In this document: piece after piece, positions 44,578 through 55,068 of the stretch
Numbering within the stretch: position 1 is the first letter of the stretch
Layout: every line of letters starts with the position of its first letter
From: Hydrogenophaga sp.
GTDB lineage: Bacteria > Pseudomonadota > Gammaproteobacteria > Burkholderiales > Burkholderiaceae_C
Assembly (NCBI RefSeq): GCF_011390835.1
Contig: NZ_JAABRQ010000006.1
Span: 60,625 to 124,624 of the forward strand
Direction: 5' to 3'
Length of the DNA stretch: 64,000 bases
The notes under the pieces: model-generated
The model's input: the letters and a program-made list of their open reading frames with translations, nothing else
Databases searched by the model: none
Told to the model about the DNA's origin: nothing
Program-made: the position numbers and the translations under genes

Positions 44578-45069
44578 ATGAAACACATCATTGCTGTCCT
44601 GCTCGAAAACGAGCCTGGTGCGCTGTCGCGCGTGGTGGGCCTGTTCTCTGCCCGTGGCTACAACATCGAGTCGCTCACCGTGGCGCCCACGGAAGACGCA
44701 TCGCTCTCGCGCATGACGATCCAGACCACTGGGTCGGATGACGTCATCGAGCAGATCACCAAGCACCTCAACCGCCTGATCGAGGTGGTCAAGGTGGTTG
44801 ACCTCACCGAAGGCGCCTATACCGAGCGTGAACTCATGCTCGTCAAGGTGCGCGCGGTGGGCAAGGAGCGCGAGGAGATGAAGCGCATGGCTGACATCTT
44901 CCGCGGTCGCGTGATCGACGTGACAGAGAAGAGCTACACCATTGAACTCACCGGCGACCAAACCAAGAACGATGCCTTCCTGGAGGCGATCGATCGCGGC
45001 GCGATTCTGGAGACGGTGCGCACCGGCTCCTGCGGCATTGGCAGGGGTGAGAGAATTCTCCGCGTCTGA
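44578..45069 (+). CDS. ilvN: Acetolactate synthase small (regulatory) subunit
   Basis: A 163-residue regulatory subunit of IlvH/IlvN type. The N-terminal ACT domain reads HIIAVLLENEPGALSRVVGLF, then ARGYNIESLTVAPTED. The C-terminal half includes RELMLVKVRAVG and FRGRVIDVTEKSYTIELTG. It confers valine feedback on the large subunit. AGAGGA precedes the ATG. Confidence 0.96.
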   Translation: MKHIIAVLLENEPGALSRVVGLFSARGYNIESLTVAPTEDASLSRMTIQTTGSDDVIEQITKHLNRLIEVVKVVDLTEGAYTERELMLVKVRAVGKEREEMKRMADIFRGRVIDVTEKSYTIELTGDQTKNDAFLEAIDRGAILETVRTGSCGIGRGERILRV

Positions 45070-45092
45070 TTTTCCAAGGCTCAGCCATCCGA

Positions 45093-46216
<1,124 letters not shown>

Positions 46217-46247
46217 CCTTCACGATCCGCCGCCCAGGCGGACGGAT

Positions 46248-46280
46248 GCGACAGGCCACTCCGGTGGCCTGTCGCGTTTT
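46248..46280 (+). terminator. Terminator after ilvC
   Basis: An 11-base perfect inverted repeat, GCGACAGGCCA with TGGCCTGTCGC (loop CTCCGG), is followed by GTTTTC. Confidence 0.85.
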
Positions 46281-46363
46281 CATCTCCCGGTGGCTGGCTT
46301 ACACTGGGTCGACGATTCAAGGCGCACGCACCCGGCTTCTGGGTAGCGCCTCACAGGACAGCC

Positions 46364-47173
46364 ATGCACGACGGAACCGAACCCGACCACGACACGCAAC
46401 ACGAGCCCCGCAGGCGCGTCAAGGGCATCTACATGGTGCCCAACATGATCACGCTGGCGGCCTTGTTTGGAGGCTTTTATGCCATCGTCATGGCGATGAA
46501 CGGGCGCTTCGAGCTGGCCACGGTCGCCATCTTTGTGTCCATGGTGCTCGACAGCCTGGATGGGCGGGTGGCGCGCATGACCAACACCCAGAGCGCCTTC
46601 GGCGAACAGATGGATTCGCTTTCCGACATGGTCTCGTTCGGCGCCGCGCCGGCCCTGGTGGCCTACATCTGGGCGCTCAGTACCCTGGGTCGCTGGGGAT
46701 GGATCGCCGCGTTTGTGTATTGCGCCTGCGCCGCGCTGCGGCTGGCCCGTTTCAACGTGAACACCGCCGTCGTGGACAAGCGCTATTTCCAGGGCCTGCC
46801 GTCGCCAGCGGCTGCGGCCCTGGTGGCCGGCTTCATCTGGCTCATGACGGACCTCGAGTACCCGGCAGCCGATGTGCGTTGGGCGATGTTCGCCATCACC
46901 CTGTTTGCCGGCTTGACCATGGTCACCAACGTGCCCTTCTACAGCTTCAAGGACCTGAGCCTGAAGAAGAGCGTTCCGTTCGCCTCCATCGTGTTGGTCG
47001 CACTGGGCATTGCGGTCATCAACATCCACCCGCCAACGGTGGTGTTTGTCCTGTTCGTGATCTATGGCCTGTCGGGCTACGCCATCTACGGCTGGCGCAA
47101 GGCCAAGGGCAGGCCCACCAGCGTGATCAGCACGTCCACCGACGAGCCTGAAGAGCGCGGTCTGCACGAATAG
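46364..47173 (+). CDS. pssA: CDP-diacylglycerol-serine O-phosphatidyltransferase
   Basis: A 269-residue polytopic membrane enzyme. The CDP-alcohol phosphotransferase motif is DSLDGRVARMTNTQSAFGEQ followed by MDSLSD, with conserved Asp residues. Several hydrophobic spans follow. It makes phosphatidylserine, the precursor of phosphatidylethanolamine. It lies between ilvC and leuA; no psd gene is beside it in this window. Confidence 0.95.
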   Translation: MHDGTEPDHDTQHEPRRRVKGIYMVPNMITLAALFGGFYAIVMAMNGRFELATVAIFVSMVLDSLDGRVARMTNTQSAFGEQMDSLSDMVSFGAAPALVAYIWALSTLGRWGWIAAFVYCACAALRLARFNVNTAVVDKRYFQGLPSPAAAALVAGFIWLMTDLEYPAADVRWAMFAITLFAGLTMVTNVPFYSFKDLSLKKSVPFASIVLVALGIAVINIHPPTVVFVLFVIYGLSGYAIYGWRKAKGRPTSVISTSTDEPEERGLHE

Positions 47174-47242
47174 CGTGTGGCGATCGGCTCCATGGGGTTT
47201 TCCAACCGTACCCGCACAGGCCTTTGTGATACATTGCATCAC

Positions 47243-47299
47243 ATGAATCGTGTTTCGTTCTCGCTACTACTGGGTGTCCATCACGGGCATGTCTGGTAA
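47243..47299 (+). CDS. Putative leucine leader peptide upstream of leuA
   Basis: An 18-codon frame encodes MNRVSFSLLLGVHHGHVW followed by TAA. Three consecutive leucine codons (CTA CTA CTG) include two rare CTA codons in this G+C-rich genome. A terminator hairpin begins 20 bases later and leuA starts at 47405. This is the classical layout of amino-acid attenuation control. There is no ribosome-binding sequence; a TACATT -10-like box at 47230-47235 would make the message leaderless. Confidence 0.65.
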   Translation: MNRVSFSLLLGVHHGHVW

Positions 47300-47318
47300 C
47301 GCGCGAGCGAATTTCCAC

Positions 47319-47356
47319 AACGGCCCGTTTGCATCCGCAGCGGGCCGTTCTGTTTT
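47319..47356 (+). terminator. Attenuator hairpin before leuA
   Basis: AACGGCCCG (47319-47327) pairs with CGGGCCGTT (47341-47349), followed by CTGTTTTG. ACGGGC within the leader-peptide codons (47284-47289) is complementary to GCCCGT at 47323-47328 and could form the competing antiterminator. Confidence 0.75.
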
Positions 47357-47404
47357 GGGCTGCGGATTGTTCCCAGCCCTTCGAGGCAGCCACCGGAGAG
47401 TCCC

Positions 47405-48946
47405 ATGACCGACAAGCTCATCATTTTTGACACCACCTTGCGCGATGGCGAGCAGTCGCCTGGCGCCTCCATGACCAAGGACGAGAAGCTGCGCATAGCA
47501 CGCCAGCTCGAGCGCCTCAAGGTGGACGTGATCGAGGCCGGATTTGCCGCCAGCTCCAACGGCGATTTTGATTGTGTGCAGGCGATTGCCAACACCATCA
47601 AGGACTCCACCGTGTGTTCGCTGGCGCGCGCCAATGACCGCGACATTTCGCGCGCGGCTGAAGCGCTCAAGGGCGCCAACCGCGCCCGCATCCACACCTT
47701 CATCGCCACCAGCGAACTCCATATGGAGAAGAAGCTGCGCATGACGCGCCAGCAGGTGCTGGAGCAGGCCATCCAGTCGGTGCGTTTCGCTCGCAATCTG
47801 GTCGATGACATCGAGTTCAGCCCGGAGGACGGCTACCGCAGTGATCCGGACTTCCTCTGCCAGGTGCTGGAAGCGGTGATCAAAGAGGGCGCGACCACCC
47901 TCAACATCCCCGATACCGTGGGCTACGCGATTCCCGAGCTTTACGGCGAGTTCATCCGCAGCCTGCGCGAGCGCGTGCCCAACTCAGACAAAGCGATCTG
48001 GTCGGTGCATTGCCACAACGATCTGGGCATGGCGGTGGCCAATTCGCTGGCCGGCGTGAAGATCGGTGGTGCGCGGCAGGTGGAGTGCACCATCAACGGC
48101 CTGGGCGAGCGGGCGGGCAACTGCTCGCTGGAAGAGATCGTGATGGCGGTGCGCACGCGCCGCGACTATTTCCAGCTCGACGTGGGAGTGGATGCCACGC
48201 AGATCGTGCCAGCCAGCCGCATGGTCAGCCAGACCACCGGCTTTGTGGTGCAGCCCAACAAGGCGGTGGTCGGCGCCAATGCCTTTGCCCACGCCAGCGG
48301 CATCCACCAGGACGGTGTGCTCAAGGCCCGCGACACCTACGAAATCATGCGCGCCGAAGACGTGGGCTGGGCTGCGAACAAGATCGTGCTGGGCAAGCTG
48401 AGCGGGCGCAATGCGTTCAAGCAGCGCCTGCAGGACCTGGGCATCGAGATGGCATCGGAGAGCGAAATCAACACCGCGTTTGCGGCGTTCAAGGAGCTTG
48501 CCGATCGCAAGAGCGAGATCTTTGACGAAGACATCCTGGCCCTGTGCAGTGACGAGAGCGTGACCGCCGAAAAAGAGCAGTACGGCCTGGTGTCGCTGTC
48601 TCAACACAGTGAAACCGGCGAACGGCCCCATGCCGAAGTGGTGTTCACGATCGCTGGCAAGGAGTACATGGGCGCTTCGGACGGCAACGGCCCGGTGGAC
48701 GCCTCGCTCAAAGCGATCGAGCACCACGTCAAGAGCGGTGCCGAGCTGGTGCTTTATTCGGTCAACGCCATCACCAGTGGCTCGACCGAGAGCCAAGGCG
48801 AGGTGACCGTGCGCCTGCAACACAGCGGGCGGGTGGTGAACGGCGTGGGGGCCGATCCGGACATCGTGGTCGCCTCCGCCAAGGCATATCTGAGCGCTTT
48901 GAACAAGCTGCAAAGTAAGGCCGACCGGGTCGCAGCACAGGGATAA
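47405..48946 (+). CDS. leuA: 2-isopropylmalate synthase
   Basis: A 513-residue enzyme of the standard long form. The start is [18 protein letters not shown], the metal/acetyl-CoA site of the HMGL-like barrel. Metal ligands recur in [19 protein letters not shown], and [15 protein letters not shown] follows. The C-terminal regulatory domain for leucine feedback covers about residues 390-505. It commits 2-oxoisovalerate to leucine. Expression is probably attenuated by leucine through the upstream leader. Confidence 0.97.
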   Translation: MTDKLIIFDTTLRDGEQSPGASMTKDEKLRIARQLERLKVDVIEAGFAASSNGDFDCVQAIANTIKDSTVCSLARANDRDISRAAEALKGANRARIHTFIATSELHMEKKLRMTRQQVLEQAIQSVRFARNLVDDIEFSPEDGYRSDPDFLCQVLEAVIKEGATTLNIPDTVGYAIPELYGEFIRSLRERVPNSDKAIWSVHCHNDLGMAVANSLAGVKIGGARQVECTINGLGERAGNCSLEEIVMAVRTRRDYFQLDVGVDATQIVPASRMVSQTTGFVVQPNKAVVGANAFAHASGIHQDGVLKARDTYEIMRAEDVGWAANKIVLGKLSGRNAFKQRLQDLGIEMASESEINTAFAAFKELADRKSEIFDEDILALCSDESVTAEKEQYGLVSLSQHSETGERPHAEVVFTIAGKEYMGASDGNGPVDASLKAIEHHVKSGAELVLYSVNAITSGSTESQGEVTVRLQHSGRVVNGVGADPDIVVASAKAYLSALNKLQSKADRVAAQG

Positions 48947-48990
48947 GTTGTTACAAATCAAGCGTTTAGCGTGAGGAGCTTGATTGATCA

Positions 48991-49024
48991 CTGGAATTGC
49001 TTGCCAAAGGCAGCGCAATTCCAG
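48991..49024 (+). terminator. Inverted repeat after leuA
   Basis: CTGGAATTGC (48991-49000) and GCAATTCCAG (49015-49024) form a perfect 10-base stem followed by CTTTAATT. It is a plausible terminator of leuA. Confidence 0.6.
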
Positions 49025-49058
49025 CTTTAATTGAGCAAAATTTCACAAGCGATTGATA

Positions 49059-49087
49059 TTGCTAGTTTTTTCTTGATCTCCTATACT
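49059..49087 (+). promoter_or_regulatory. Sigma-70-type promoter of the D,D-endopeptidase gene
   Basis: TTGCTA (49059-49064), a 17-base spacer and TATACT (49082-49087) predict a transcript start near 49094, 30 bases before ATG 49124. Confidence 0.6.
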
Positions 49088-49123
49088 CCACACCAGCACA
49101 ACCCTGTTGGCTGGAGTGGACCC

Positions 49124-50338
49124 ATGATCTTTCGCGCTTCTCGCTTACAAAAAGCATTGAAAGTTACCGCCTGCGCGGTTCTGGGTCTGGCCCTGAGTGT
49201 TCCGTTGTTGGGACAGGCGGCAACCGCAAATAAAAAGGTGGCGGCCAAGAAGCAGGTGGCAGCCAAGGTGGTCACCACCAAAAAGGCCACCAAGGCCCCC
49301 ACCAGCAAAACGGCCAAGCGCGACCAGGCCACCACGGCGAAGGCTTCCAGCGGCAGCAAGAAAGGCGCGAGCCTTCGCAAAGCTGAGAGCCGTCAACAGG
49401 CAAAAAAGGCCGCCCAGCGTGGGCAGAACACGCGCGTTGCCAAGAGCAAACAAGGCACGGCGATGAAGACCGTGGCCAGCAAGCGCGCGGTGTCGACTTC
49501 GGTGATGAAGGTGTCGGCGCCAGCCCGTCTGACGAATGGCGAGCGGCTTGGCCTGCGCAGCTCCGACGATCCGCTCGACCTCAACTCCAGCGTCGCGCTG
49601 GTGGTGGACCAGGACACCGGTGAAGTGCTGTTCAGCAAGAACGAGTCGGCGGTGCTGCCGATCGCATCACTCACCAAGCTCATGACTGGCCTGGTGATCG
49701 CCGACGCCAACCTGCCGATGGACGAGATGATCACCATAACCCAGGACGATGTGGATACCTACAAGGGCAGCCGTTCGCGCCTGGCGGTGGGGACCACGCT
49801 GAGCCGGGGCGAGCTCATGCACCTGTCCCTCATGTCCAGCGAGAACCGGGCTGCGCATGCTCTGGGGCGCACCTACCCGGGCGGTATGCAGGAGTTTGTG
49901 CGCCTGATGAACGACAAGGCACGCGAACTCGGCATGAAGGACACGCGCTACGTGGAGCCCACCGGCCTGCTCAGCTGGAACCAGTCCAGCGCGCGCGATC
50001 TGGCCCTGCTGGTGTCGGTCGCTTACGAGCGCCCTATCCTGCGCCAGTTGTCCACCTCACCCAGCCACCAACTCGACGTGGGCCAGCGCACGCTGCAGTA
50101 CAACAACTCCAACCGCCTGATTCGCAACGCGGACTGGGACATCGGCCTGCAAAAGACCGGCTACATCTCTGAGGCCGGTCGCTGCTTGGTGATGCAGGCA
50201 AAGATCTCCGGGCGCAAACTGATCATGGTGTTCCTGGACTCCACTGGCAAGCTCAGCCGTTCACAGGACGCCGAGCGGGTGCGCCGTTGGGTCGAGGCCC
50301 AAAGCATTCAGGCGCTCTTTGCCCGCCCGCAAGGCTGA
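49124..50338 (+). CDS. pbpG: D-alanyl-D-alanine endopeptidase (PBP7-like, S11 family)
   Basis: A 404-residue exported serine peptidase. The signal peptide ends near LGQAATA (about residue 33). A Lys/Ala-rich linker runs to about 130. The S11 domain has SxxK as IASLTKLMTGL, SxN as SSENRAAHAL and KTG as LQKTGYISEAG. It cleaves D,D cross-links in peptidoglycan. MIFRASRL at 49124 is chosen because it sits after a clear promoter and gives a signal peptide. The basic linker is unusually long and may bind anionic wall polymers. Confidence 0.9.
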   Translation: MIFRASRLQKALKVTACAVLGLALSVPLLGQAATANKKVAAKKQVAAKVVTTKKATKAPTSKTAKRDQATTAKASSGSKKGASLRKAESRQQAKKAAQRGQNTRVAKSKQGTAMKTVASKRAVSTSVMKVSAPARLTNGERLGLRSSDDPLDLNSSVALVVDQDTGEVLFSKNESAVLPIASLTKLMTGLVIADANLPMDEMITITQDDVDTYKGSRSRLAVGTTLSRGELMHLSLMSSENRAAHALGRTYPGGMQEFVRLMNDKARELGMKDTRYVEPTGLLSWNQSSARDLALLVSVAYERPILRQLSTSPSHQLDVGQRTLQYNNSNRLIRNADWDIGLQKTGYISEAGRCLVMQAKISGRKLIMVFLDSTGKLSRSQDAERVRRWVEAQSIQALFARPQG

Positions 50339-50363
50339 CCGATCTCAACTCAGCCATCAAATC

Positions 50364-50391
50364 AAAAAAACGGTCCTTCGGGACCGTTTTT
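50364..50391. terminator. Bidirectional terminator with TTCG loop
   Basis: CGGTCC-TTCG-GGACCG is flanked by seven A on the left and five T on the right. It serves pbpG and the convergent IclR-type gene. Confidence 0.92.
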
Positions 50392-50416
50392 GTTGGGCGG
50401 CCGCAGCTTGCGCCGT

Positions 50417-51220
50417 TCAGGAGCCCGGGCTCATGCCCCTGATCGCCTGGGGGCAGCCCAGAGCGGTCGAGATGTCGGCCGCAGTGGTGCGCAGCTTGGG
50501 CAGCCAGCTGTCGTCCAGTCGGTCGGCTGGCGCCGAGATCGAAAGGCCCGCCACCAGCTTGTTCTGATCGTCGTAGATGCCGGCAGCCATGCAGCGCACG
50601 CCCAGCTCCAGTTCTTCGTTGTCCCGGGCGACGCCGGCTTGCCGGCACTGGAGCAGCTCGCGCTCCAGGCTGCTGAGCTGGGTGAGGCTGTTGCGTGTAT
50701 TGCCGGCGAGGCCGGTGCGCGCGGCATAGGCCCTGACCCGTTGTGGGTCTTCAACCGAGAGAAATAGCTTGCCCACCGAGGTCAGGTGCAGTGGCGCGCG
50801 CCCGCCAATGGCGCGCACCACCTGCATGCCGGAGCGTTCGCTGTAGGCCCGCTCAACGTAAACAATCTCGTCCCCCTGGCGCACGCTGAGGTTCACCGGT
50901 TGCTGAATCAGCTTGTGCAGTTCACGCATGGGTTGCAGCGCGGCATCGCGCACGCTCAGGCGCGCCTTGACCAGATTGCCCAGCTCAAGCAGCCTCATGC
51001 CTAAGCGGTAGCTGCCGGCTTCGGGGCGATCGACGAATCGCCCGATGGTGAGGTCGTTCAGGATGCGGTGGGCAGTGGACGGATGCAAGCCCGTCTTTTC
51101 GCTGATTTCCTTCAGCGAGACCGAATCTTCCCGCGAAGCCAGGACCTCCAGCAAGTTGAACATGCGCTCCATTACCTGAACGGTGGGGGTCGCGGGGAGG
51201 TGGTCGGAGCGTTTGGTCAT
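50417..51220 (-). CDS. IclR-family transcriptional regulator
   Basis: A 267-residue regulator. The N-terminal winged helix-turn-helix is VSLKEISEKTGLHPSTAHRILNDL. The effector-binding domain includes VYVERAYSERSGMQVV, GGRAPLHLTSVGKLFL and MAAGIYDDQNKLVAGLSISAP. The target and ligand are unknown; no catabolic operon is adjacent. The start at 51220 (MTKRSDHL) is preferred to the longer frame. Confidence 0.9.
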   Translation of the reverse strand: MTKRSDHLPATPTVQVMERMFNLLEVLASREDSVSLKEISEKTGLHPSTAHRILNDLTIGRFVDRPEAGSYRLGMRLLELGNLVKARLSVRDAALQPMRELHKLIQQPVNLSVRQGDEIVYVERAYSERSGMQVVRAIGGRAPLHLTSVGKLFLSVEDPQRVRAYAARTGLAGNTRNSLTQLSSLERELLQCRQAGVARDNEELELGVRCMAAGIYDDQNKLVAGLSISAPADRLDDSWLPKLRTTAADISTALGCPQAIRGMSPGS

Positions 51221-51308
51221 AGGCAAATCAGGTTGACCGTATTTTACAAGATGAAATCTCGCTGTCTGCGTCGCAGGCAGCAACTCGCCTAGGCGAGACC
51301 ATTGCCGG

Positions 51309-52046
51309 TCAGCCCGATGCCTGCCAGTGGCCGTCCTGCAGCAGCTCATGGGGTCGGAAACTGGCCTTGTAGTTCATCTTGCCGCTCTGCTCGATCCAGT
51401 AGCCCAGATAAACATGGGGCAGCTGCAGGGAGCGCGCCTGCTCTATCTGCCACAGGACGCTGTAGGTTCCGTAGCTGGCACCTGCATCGGGCTCGTAGAA
51501 GGTGTAGACCGCTGACAGGCCGTCATTGAGAACGTCGACGATGGACACCATCTTCAGCTGCTCAGGCCGCTGGTCTGTGGCTGGTACAAAAAACTCGACC
51601 AGACGCGAATTGACCCGACTCTGCAGCAGAAACTGAGTGTACTGGTCGATGCTGTCGTGGTCCATGCCGCCGCCGGCGTGCCGGCTGTTCTGGTAACGCA
51701 GGTAGAGCTGGTAGTGTTCGGGCACAAAACAGAGCTTGAGCACGCGCGTCTGCAAGCCGTGATGCTGGGCCAGGCAGCGGCGCTGGCTGCGGCTGGGTGC
51801 AAAGCGTTCCACCGGCACCCGCAACGGCACGCAAGCCTGACAACCGTCGCAATACGGCCGGTAGGTGAACATGCCACTGCGCCGAAAGCCATGGGTGACG
51901 AGGTCGGAATAGGCGTCGTTGTGGATCAGGTGGCTGGGCGTGGCCACCTGCGAGCGGGCCTGTCGGCCTTGCAGGTAACTGCAGGGGTAGGGCGCCGTGG
52001 CATAAAACTGCAGCGCCTGAAGCGGAAGTTCTTTGAGGTGCGTCAC
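51309..52046 (-). CDS. bpt: Aspartate/glutamate leucyltransferase (bacterial protein transferase)
   Basis: A 245-residue member of the arginyltransferase family in its bacterial Bpt form. The Cys-containing N-terminus has [15 protein letters not shown] and [17 protein letters not shown]. Later segments are [19 protein letters not shown] and [20 protein letters not shown]. It transfers leucine from tRNA to N-terminal Asp/Glu, making N-degrons for ClpS/ClpAP. It overlaps aat by four bases. Confidence 0.93.
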   Translation of the reverse strand: MTHLKELPLQALQFYATAPYPCSYLQGRQARSQVATPSHLIHNDAYSDLVTHGFRRSGMFTYRPYCDGCQACVPLRVPVERFAPSRSQRRCLAQHHGLQTRVLKLCFVPEHYQLYLRYQNSRHAGGGMDHDSIDQYTQFLLQSRVNSRLVEFFVPATDQRPEQLKMVSIVDVLNDGLSAVYTFYEPDAGASYGTYSVLWQIEQARSLQLPHVYLGYWIEQSGKMNYKASFRPHELLQDGHWQASG

Positions 52047-52813
52047 GCGGAAAACTGGCCTTCACCCAAGAGAGAATTCCAGTATAGAGGCTGGAATTCC
52101 CACCGGGGAGCCGGGTGCTGCAAGCCCATTCGAAGGTGTCGGCAGAACTGGTCTCGTGGCATCGGGCGCGCCCCAAGCGAGGCCAGGTGCGGTGTCTCCT
52201 GCTGGCAATCGATCAGCGGCATGTCGTGCGCCAGGCAGAACGCGATCAGGGCCGCCAGCGCGATCTTGGACGCGTCGCTCTGCCGGCTGAACATCGACTC
52301 TCCATAGACCATGCGGCCCAGGTTAACCCCATACAGGCCACCCGCCAGCTCACCGTCGATCCAGGTTTCCACGCTGTGGGCAACGCCCGCAGCCGCCAGG
52401 CGGGTGTAGGCCTGCGCCATCGCAGGCAGGATCCAGGTGCCGACCTGACCGTCGCGCGGCGCGTGGGCACAGGCCTGGATCACCCGCGAAAAATGGCGGT
52501 CCATGCGGATCTCCAGCCGCTGTTCGCGCAGCAGCTTGCTGATCGTCTTGCGCAACGAACGGTGCAGCCGGAAATCGCTCACGCTCAGCACCATACGGGG
52601 ATGGGTGCTCCACCACAGGATGGGTTGACCGGCGCTGTACCAGGGGAAGATGCCTTGCGAATACGCTGCGATCAGGGTCGGCACATCCAGCACGCCTCCG
52701 GCGGCCAGCAAGCCGGGCGCGGGATCGTGTTCGCCCCAGGCCTGCTCGACAGGGGGAAAGGCTTGACCGGGTTCCAGCCAGGGCAGGACGGCGGAGGGCG
52801 GTGACTGCGACAT
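52043..52813 (-). CDS. aat: Leucyl/phenylalanyl-tRNA-protein transferase
   Basis: A 256-residue enzyme. It has [73 protein letters not shown] and the [19 protein letters not shown] signature. It adds Leu/Phe to N-terminal Lys/Arg. The start at 52813 is MSQSPPS. Together with bpt it forms the conserved N-end-rule pair. Confidence 0.96.
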   Translation of the reverse strand: MSQSPPSAVLPWLEPGQAFPPVEQAWGEHDPAPGLLAAGGVLDVPTLIAAYSQGIFPWYSAGQPILWWSTHPRMVLSVSDFRLHRSLRKTISKLLREQRLEIRMDRHFSRVIQACAHAPRDGQVGTWILPAMAQAYTRLAAAGVAHSVETWIDGELAGGLYGVNLGRMVYGESMFSRQSDASKIALAALIAFCLAHDMPLIDCQQETPHLASLGARPMPRDQFCRHLRMGLQHPAPRWEFQPLYWNSLLGEGQFSA

Positions 52814-52870
52814 GCGCCTATTGTGAAGGGCTGCTTGCGTCCCCTTCAACCTCCGGACGGTGGACGAGGC

Positions 52871-53227
52871 TCAAGCTTTCCCTGGGCGCCGAGGCATCAC
52901 CAGCCACCAGAGCAGCAGTGCGCCCAGGATGCCCACGGCGTCAGCGAGCAGGTCCAGCCAGTCGCCGGTTCGCCAGCCTGAAGCACCCTGCGCGAGTTCA
53001 ATCGCCGCCCCGAACAGCAGCAAGCCCACGGGCAGGCGCCATCGGGCCTGGGCGTAGGCGAACAGACCGATTCCGGTCAGCACGGCAAAGCCGAGAGCGT
53101 GCTGGGCCTTGTCCCACCAGGCGAAGACCGTAGGCAGGCGGTCGCCAGGCAGCAGCGACAGCACCACGATCGCAAGCAGACAGGCCCAGAAGGCCGTGCG
53201 GCGGACTGCGAGAGAAAAGAGGTTCAT
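52871..53227 (-). CDS. VanZ-like membrane protein
   Basis: A 118-residue protein with four hydrophobic spans. The VanZ-type motif is LPGDRLPTVFAWWDKAQHALGFAVL, with the conserved D-K-xxH segment, followed by LLLFGAAIELAQG. The function of most chromosomal VanZ proteins is unknown. It lies downstream of the tRNA-Asn gene, after a terminator. Confidence 0.85.
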   Translation of the reverse strand: MNLFSLAVRRTAFWACLLAIVVLSLLPGDRLPTVFAWWDKAQHALGFAVLTGIGLFAYAQARWRLPVGLLLFGAAIELAQGASGWRTGDWLDLLADAVGILGALLLWWLVMPRRPGKA

Positions 53228-53267
53228 GTAAGGGTGGTGGGGTCAGCCTGCCCGAGCAGGCGCCCAT

Positions 53268-53305
53268 GAAAAAAGCACCTGAACCGTGCCGCTCAAGTGC
53301 TTTTT
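53268..53305 (-). terminator. Terminator downstream of tRNA-Asn
   Basis: Arms GCACCTGA (53275-53282) and TCAAGTGC (53293-53300), with one mismatch, are flanked by AAAA and TTTTT. On the minus strand it follows the tRNA. Confidence 0.75.
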
Positions 53306-53316
53306 GCGTGTGTGGG

Positions 53317-53392
53317 TGGCTCCCCGACCTGGACTCGAACCAGGGACCTGCGGATTAACAGTCCGTCGCTCTACCAACTGAGCTATCAGGGA
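53317..53392 (-). tRNA. tRNA-Asn (anticodon GUU)
   Basis: A 76-base cloverleaf including the encoded CCA. The acceptor stem is TCCCTGA with TCGGGGA, the D-loop GCTCAGTTGGTAGAGC, the anticodon loop has CTGTTAA (anticodon GTT), and the T-arm contains GGTTCGAGTCC. There is no integrase next to it. Confidence 0.96.
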
Positions 53393-53482
53393 ACAGCCTC
53401 AAATTATAGTGCGATTTTGCGTCGATTCAGGCAGAAGCTGCATTTTCACCGCCAGGATATCGTGCGGTAGCCGGAAAGCACA

Positions 53483-53503
53483 AGGCCCTCGCTGGGAGGG
53501 CCT
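53483..53503 (-). terminator. Hairpin after the ferredoxin reductase gene
   Basis: AGGCCCTC and GAGGGCCT with a five-base loop lie 24 bases after the reductase stop. The T-run is poor. Confidence 0.45.
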
Positions 53504-53526
53504 GCGCGTGGTGGCGGTGAAACCGC

Positions 53527-54627
53527 TCAGTCGAATACGGGCGATTCCACGCCGAGCACCTTGTGCAGCTTCGGGCTGGTGGTGGTGTACTGAAGAAACA
53601 CCTTCTTGTCGGGGAAGATGATGGGCATGGCGCCAAAGGCCGCCAGTGCGCACTCGTGAAAACCCGAGAGGATGAGCTTTTTCTTGCCGGGGTAGGTGTT
53701 GATGTCGCCCACGGCGAAGATGCCGGGCACACTGGTGGAGAACTTCTCGGTGTCCACCACCAGCTGCTTGCGTTCGATTTCAAGGCCCCACTCGGCAATG
53801 GGCCCGAGTTTGGGCGAGAGGCCGAAGAACACCAGCAATACGTCCAGCGGCACCACGCGCGTTACGCCGTCGGAGCCGGTGACCTTCACGCCGACCAGCT
53901 TGCCGCCTTTTTCCTCGTAGCCGGTGATCTGGCCCACAATGAACTGCATCTCGTACTGTTCGCACAGCTCGCGCATCTTGGCCACGCTGGCCGGCGCTGC
54001 CTTGAAGCCGTCGCGGCGGTGGATGAGGATCACGCTCTCGGCCTTGTTGGGGCCTTCGGCGACGAAGTTCAGCGTCCAGTCCAGTGCCGAGTCGCCGCCG
54101 CCCACGATCACCAGATTCTTGCCAGCAAAGTCGGCCGGGTTCTTGACGCGGTAAAAAAGCTGCGAGGCGTCGAACTGATCCAGACCATCGACCTTGAGCA
54201 AGCGCGGCTGGAAGGCGCCGACGCCCGCGGCGATGAAGATGGTCTTGGTGAGAAAGCGCGTGCCCTTGGACGTTTCGACGTAGAAGCGACCGTCGCCCTG
54301 CTTGTCGACCTTCACCACTTCCTGCCCAAGATGGAAAGTCGCGCCAAAGGGCTCGATCTGCTTGAGCAGGCTGTCGGTCAGTTCCTGGCCGGTGCACACC
54401 GGGATAGCCGGGATGTCGTAAATCGGCTTGTCCGGGTACAGCTCCACCGGCTGGCCACCGGGGTAGGCCAGCGAGTCGATGACGTGAGCCTTGATTTCCA
54501 GCAGGCCGAGCTCAAACACCTGAAACAGGCCCACCGGGCCTGCGCCAACGATCACGGCATCGGTCTCGATCGGACCATCGTGCGCGCAGGCCGTGTCCAT
54601 CACCTCTTGATTCAATTTCGGTTCCAT
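53527..54627 (-). CDS. Ferredoxin-NADP+ reductase, thioredoxin-reductase-like type
   Basis: A 366-residue flavoprotein of the TrxR-like FNR family. The FAD site is [19 protein letters not shown], the NADPH site [16 protein letters not shown], and the second FAD segment [21 protein letters not shown]. The redox CxxC pair of true thioredoxin reductase is absent. It is 7 bases downstream of a ferredoxin gene, which supports ferredoxin:NADP+ electron transfer. Confidence 0.92.
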   Translation of the reverse strand: MEPKLNQEVMDTACAHDGPIETDAVIVGAGPVGLFQVFELGLLEIKAHVIDSLAYPGGQPVELYPDKPIYDIPAIPVCTGQELTDSLLKQIEPFGATFHLGQEVVKVDKQGDGRFYVETSKGTRFLTKTIFIAAGVGAFQPRLLKVDGLDQFDASQLFYRVKNPADFAGKNLVIVGGGDSALDWTLNFVAEGPNKAESVILIHRRDGFKAAPASVAKMRELCEQYEMQFIVGQITGYEEKGGKLVGVKVTGSDGVTRVVPLDVLLVFFGLSPKLGPIAEWGLEIERKQLVVDTEKFSTSVPGIFAVGDINTYPGKKKLILSGFHECALAAFGAMPIIFPDKKVFLQYTTTSPKLHKVLGVESPVFD

Positions 54628-54634
54628 GGCGAAT

Positions 54635-54964
54635 TCAGCGGATCATTTCAGACAACTTGCCCGTGCGGTCTTTCCAGTCGTCGGCGTCGGGTAAGGGCTC
54701 TTTGCGCTTCGTGATGCTCTTCCAGGTGGGCAGGCGCGACAACTCTTCGTTGAGTGCCGTCATGTGCAGCTGGTCTTTCGGCAGGTCTTCTTCGGCGTAG
54801 ATCGCACTCACCGGGCACTCGGGGATGCACACGGCACAGTCGATGCACTCGTCCGGATCGATGGTGAGGAAATTGGGGCCTTCGCGAAAACAGTCCACGG
54901 GGCAGACATCCACACAATCGGTGTATTTGCAGCGGATGCAGGATTCGGTGACGACGTGGGTCAT
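54635..54964 (-). CDS. fdxA: 7Fe-type ferredoxin (FdxA family)
   Basis: A 109-residue ferredoxin. The N-terminal cluster set is [18 protein letters not shown] (3Fe-4S/4Fe-4S ligands) and the second [18 protein letters not shown]-terminal tail of about 45 residues follows. ATG 54964 gives MTHVVTES, the conserved start. It is co-transcribed with the reductase. Confidence 0.93.
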   Translation of the reverse strand: MTHVVTESCIRCKYTDCVDVCPVDCFREGPNFLTIDPDECIDCAVCIPECPVSAIYAEEDLPKDQLHMTALNEELSRLPTWKSITKRKEPLPDADDWKDRTGKLSEMIR

Positions 54965-55068
54965 GGTGAGCAGTGGGAGAGGCAAAAGACCAGATTTTAG
55001 GGTTTTCGTGAGGTTAAGGCCGGGTCAAGCCCCTTGCCTTGACATAAGTTAAGGGTGATGGCGCCCGA

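Noticed and set aside
53317..53392. tRNA-Asn as an island insertion site
   Set aside because: No integrase, direct repeat or accessory genes adjoin it; the neighbours are ordinary.
53563..54714. Plus-strand frame of 383 codons opposite the ferredoxin reductase
   Set aside because: The reductase on the minus strand has clear FAD and NADPH sites; the plus frame has none.
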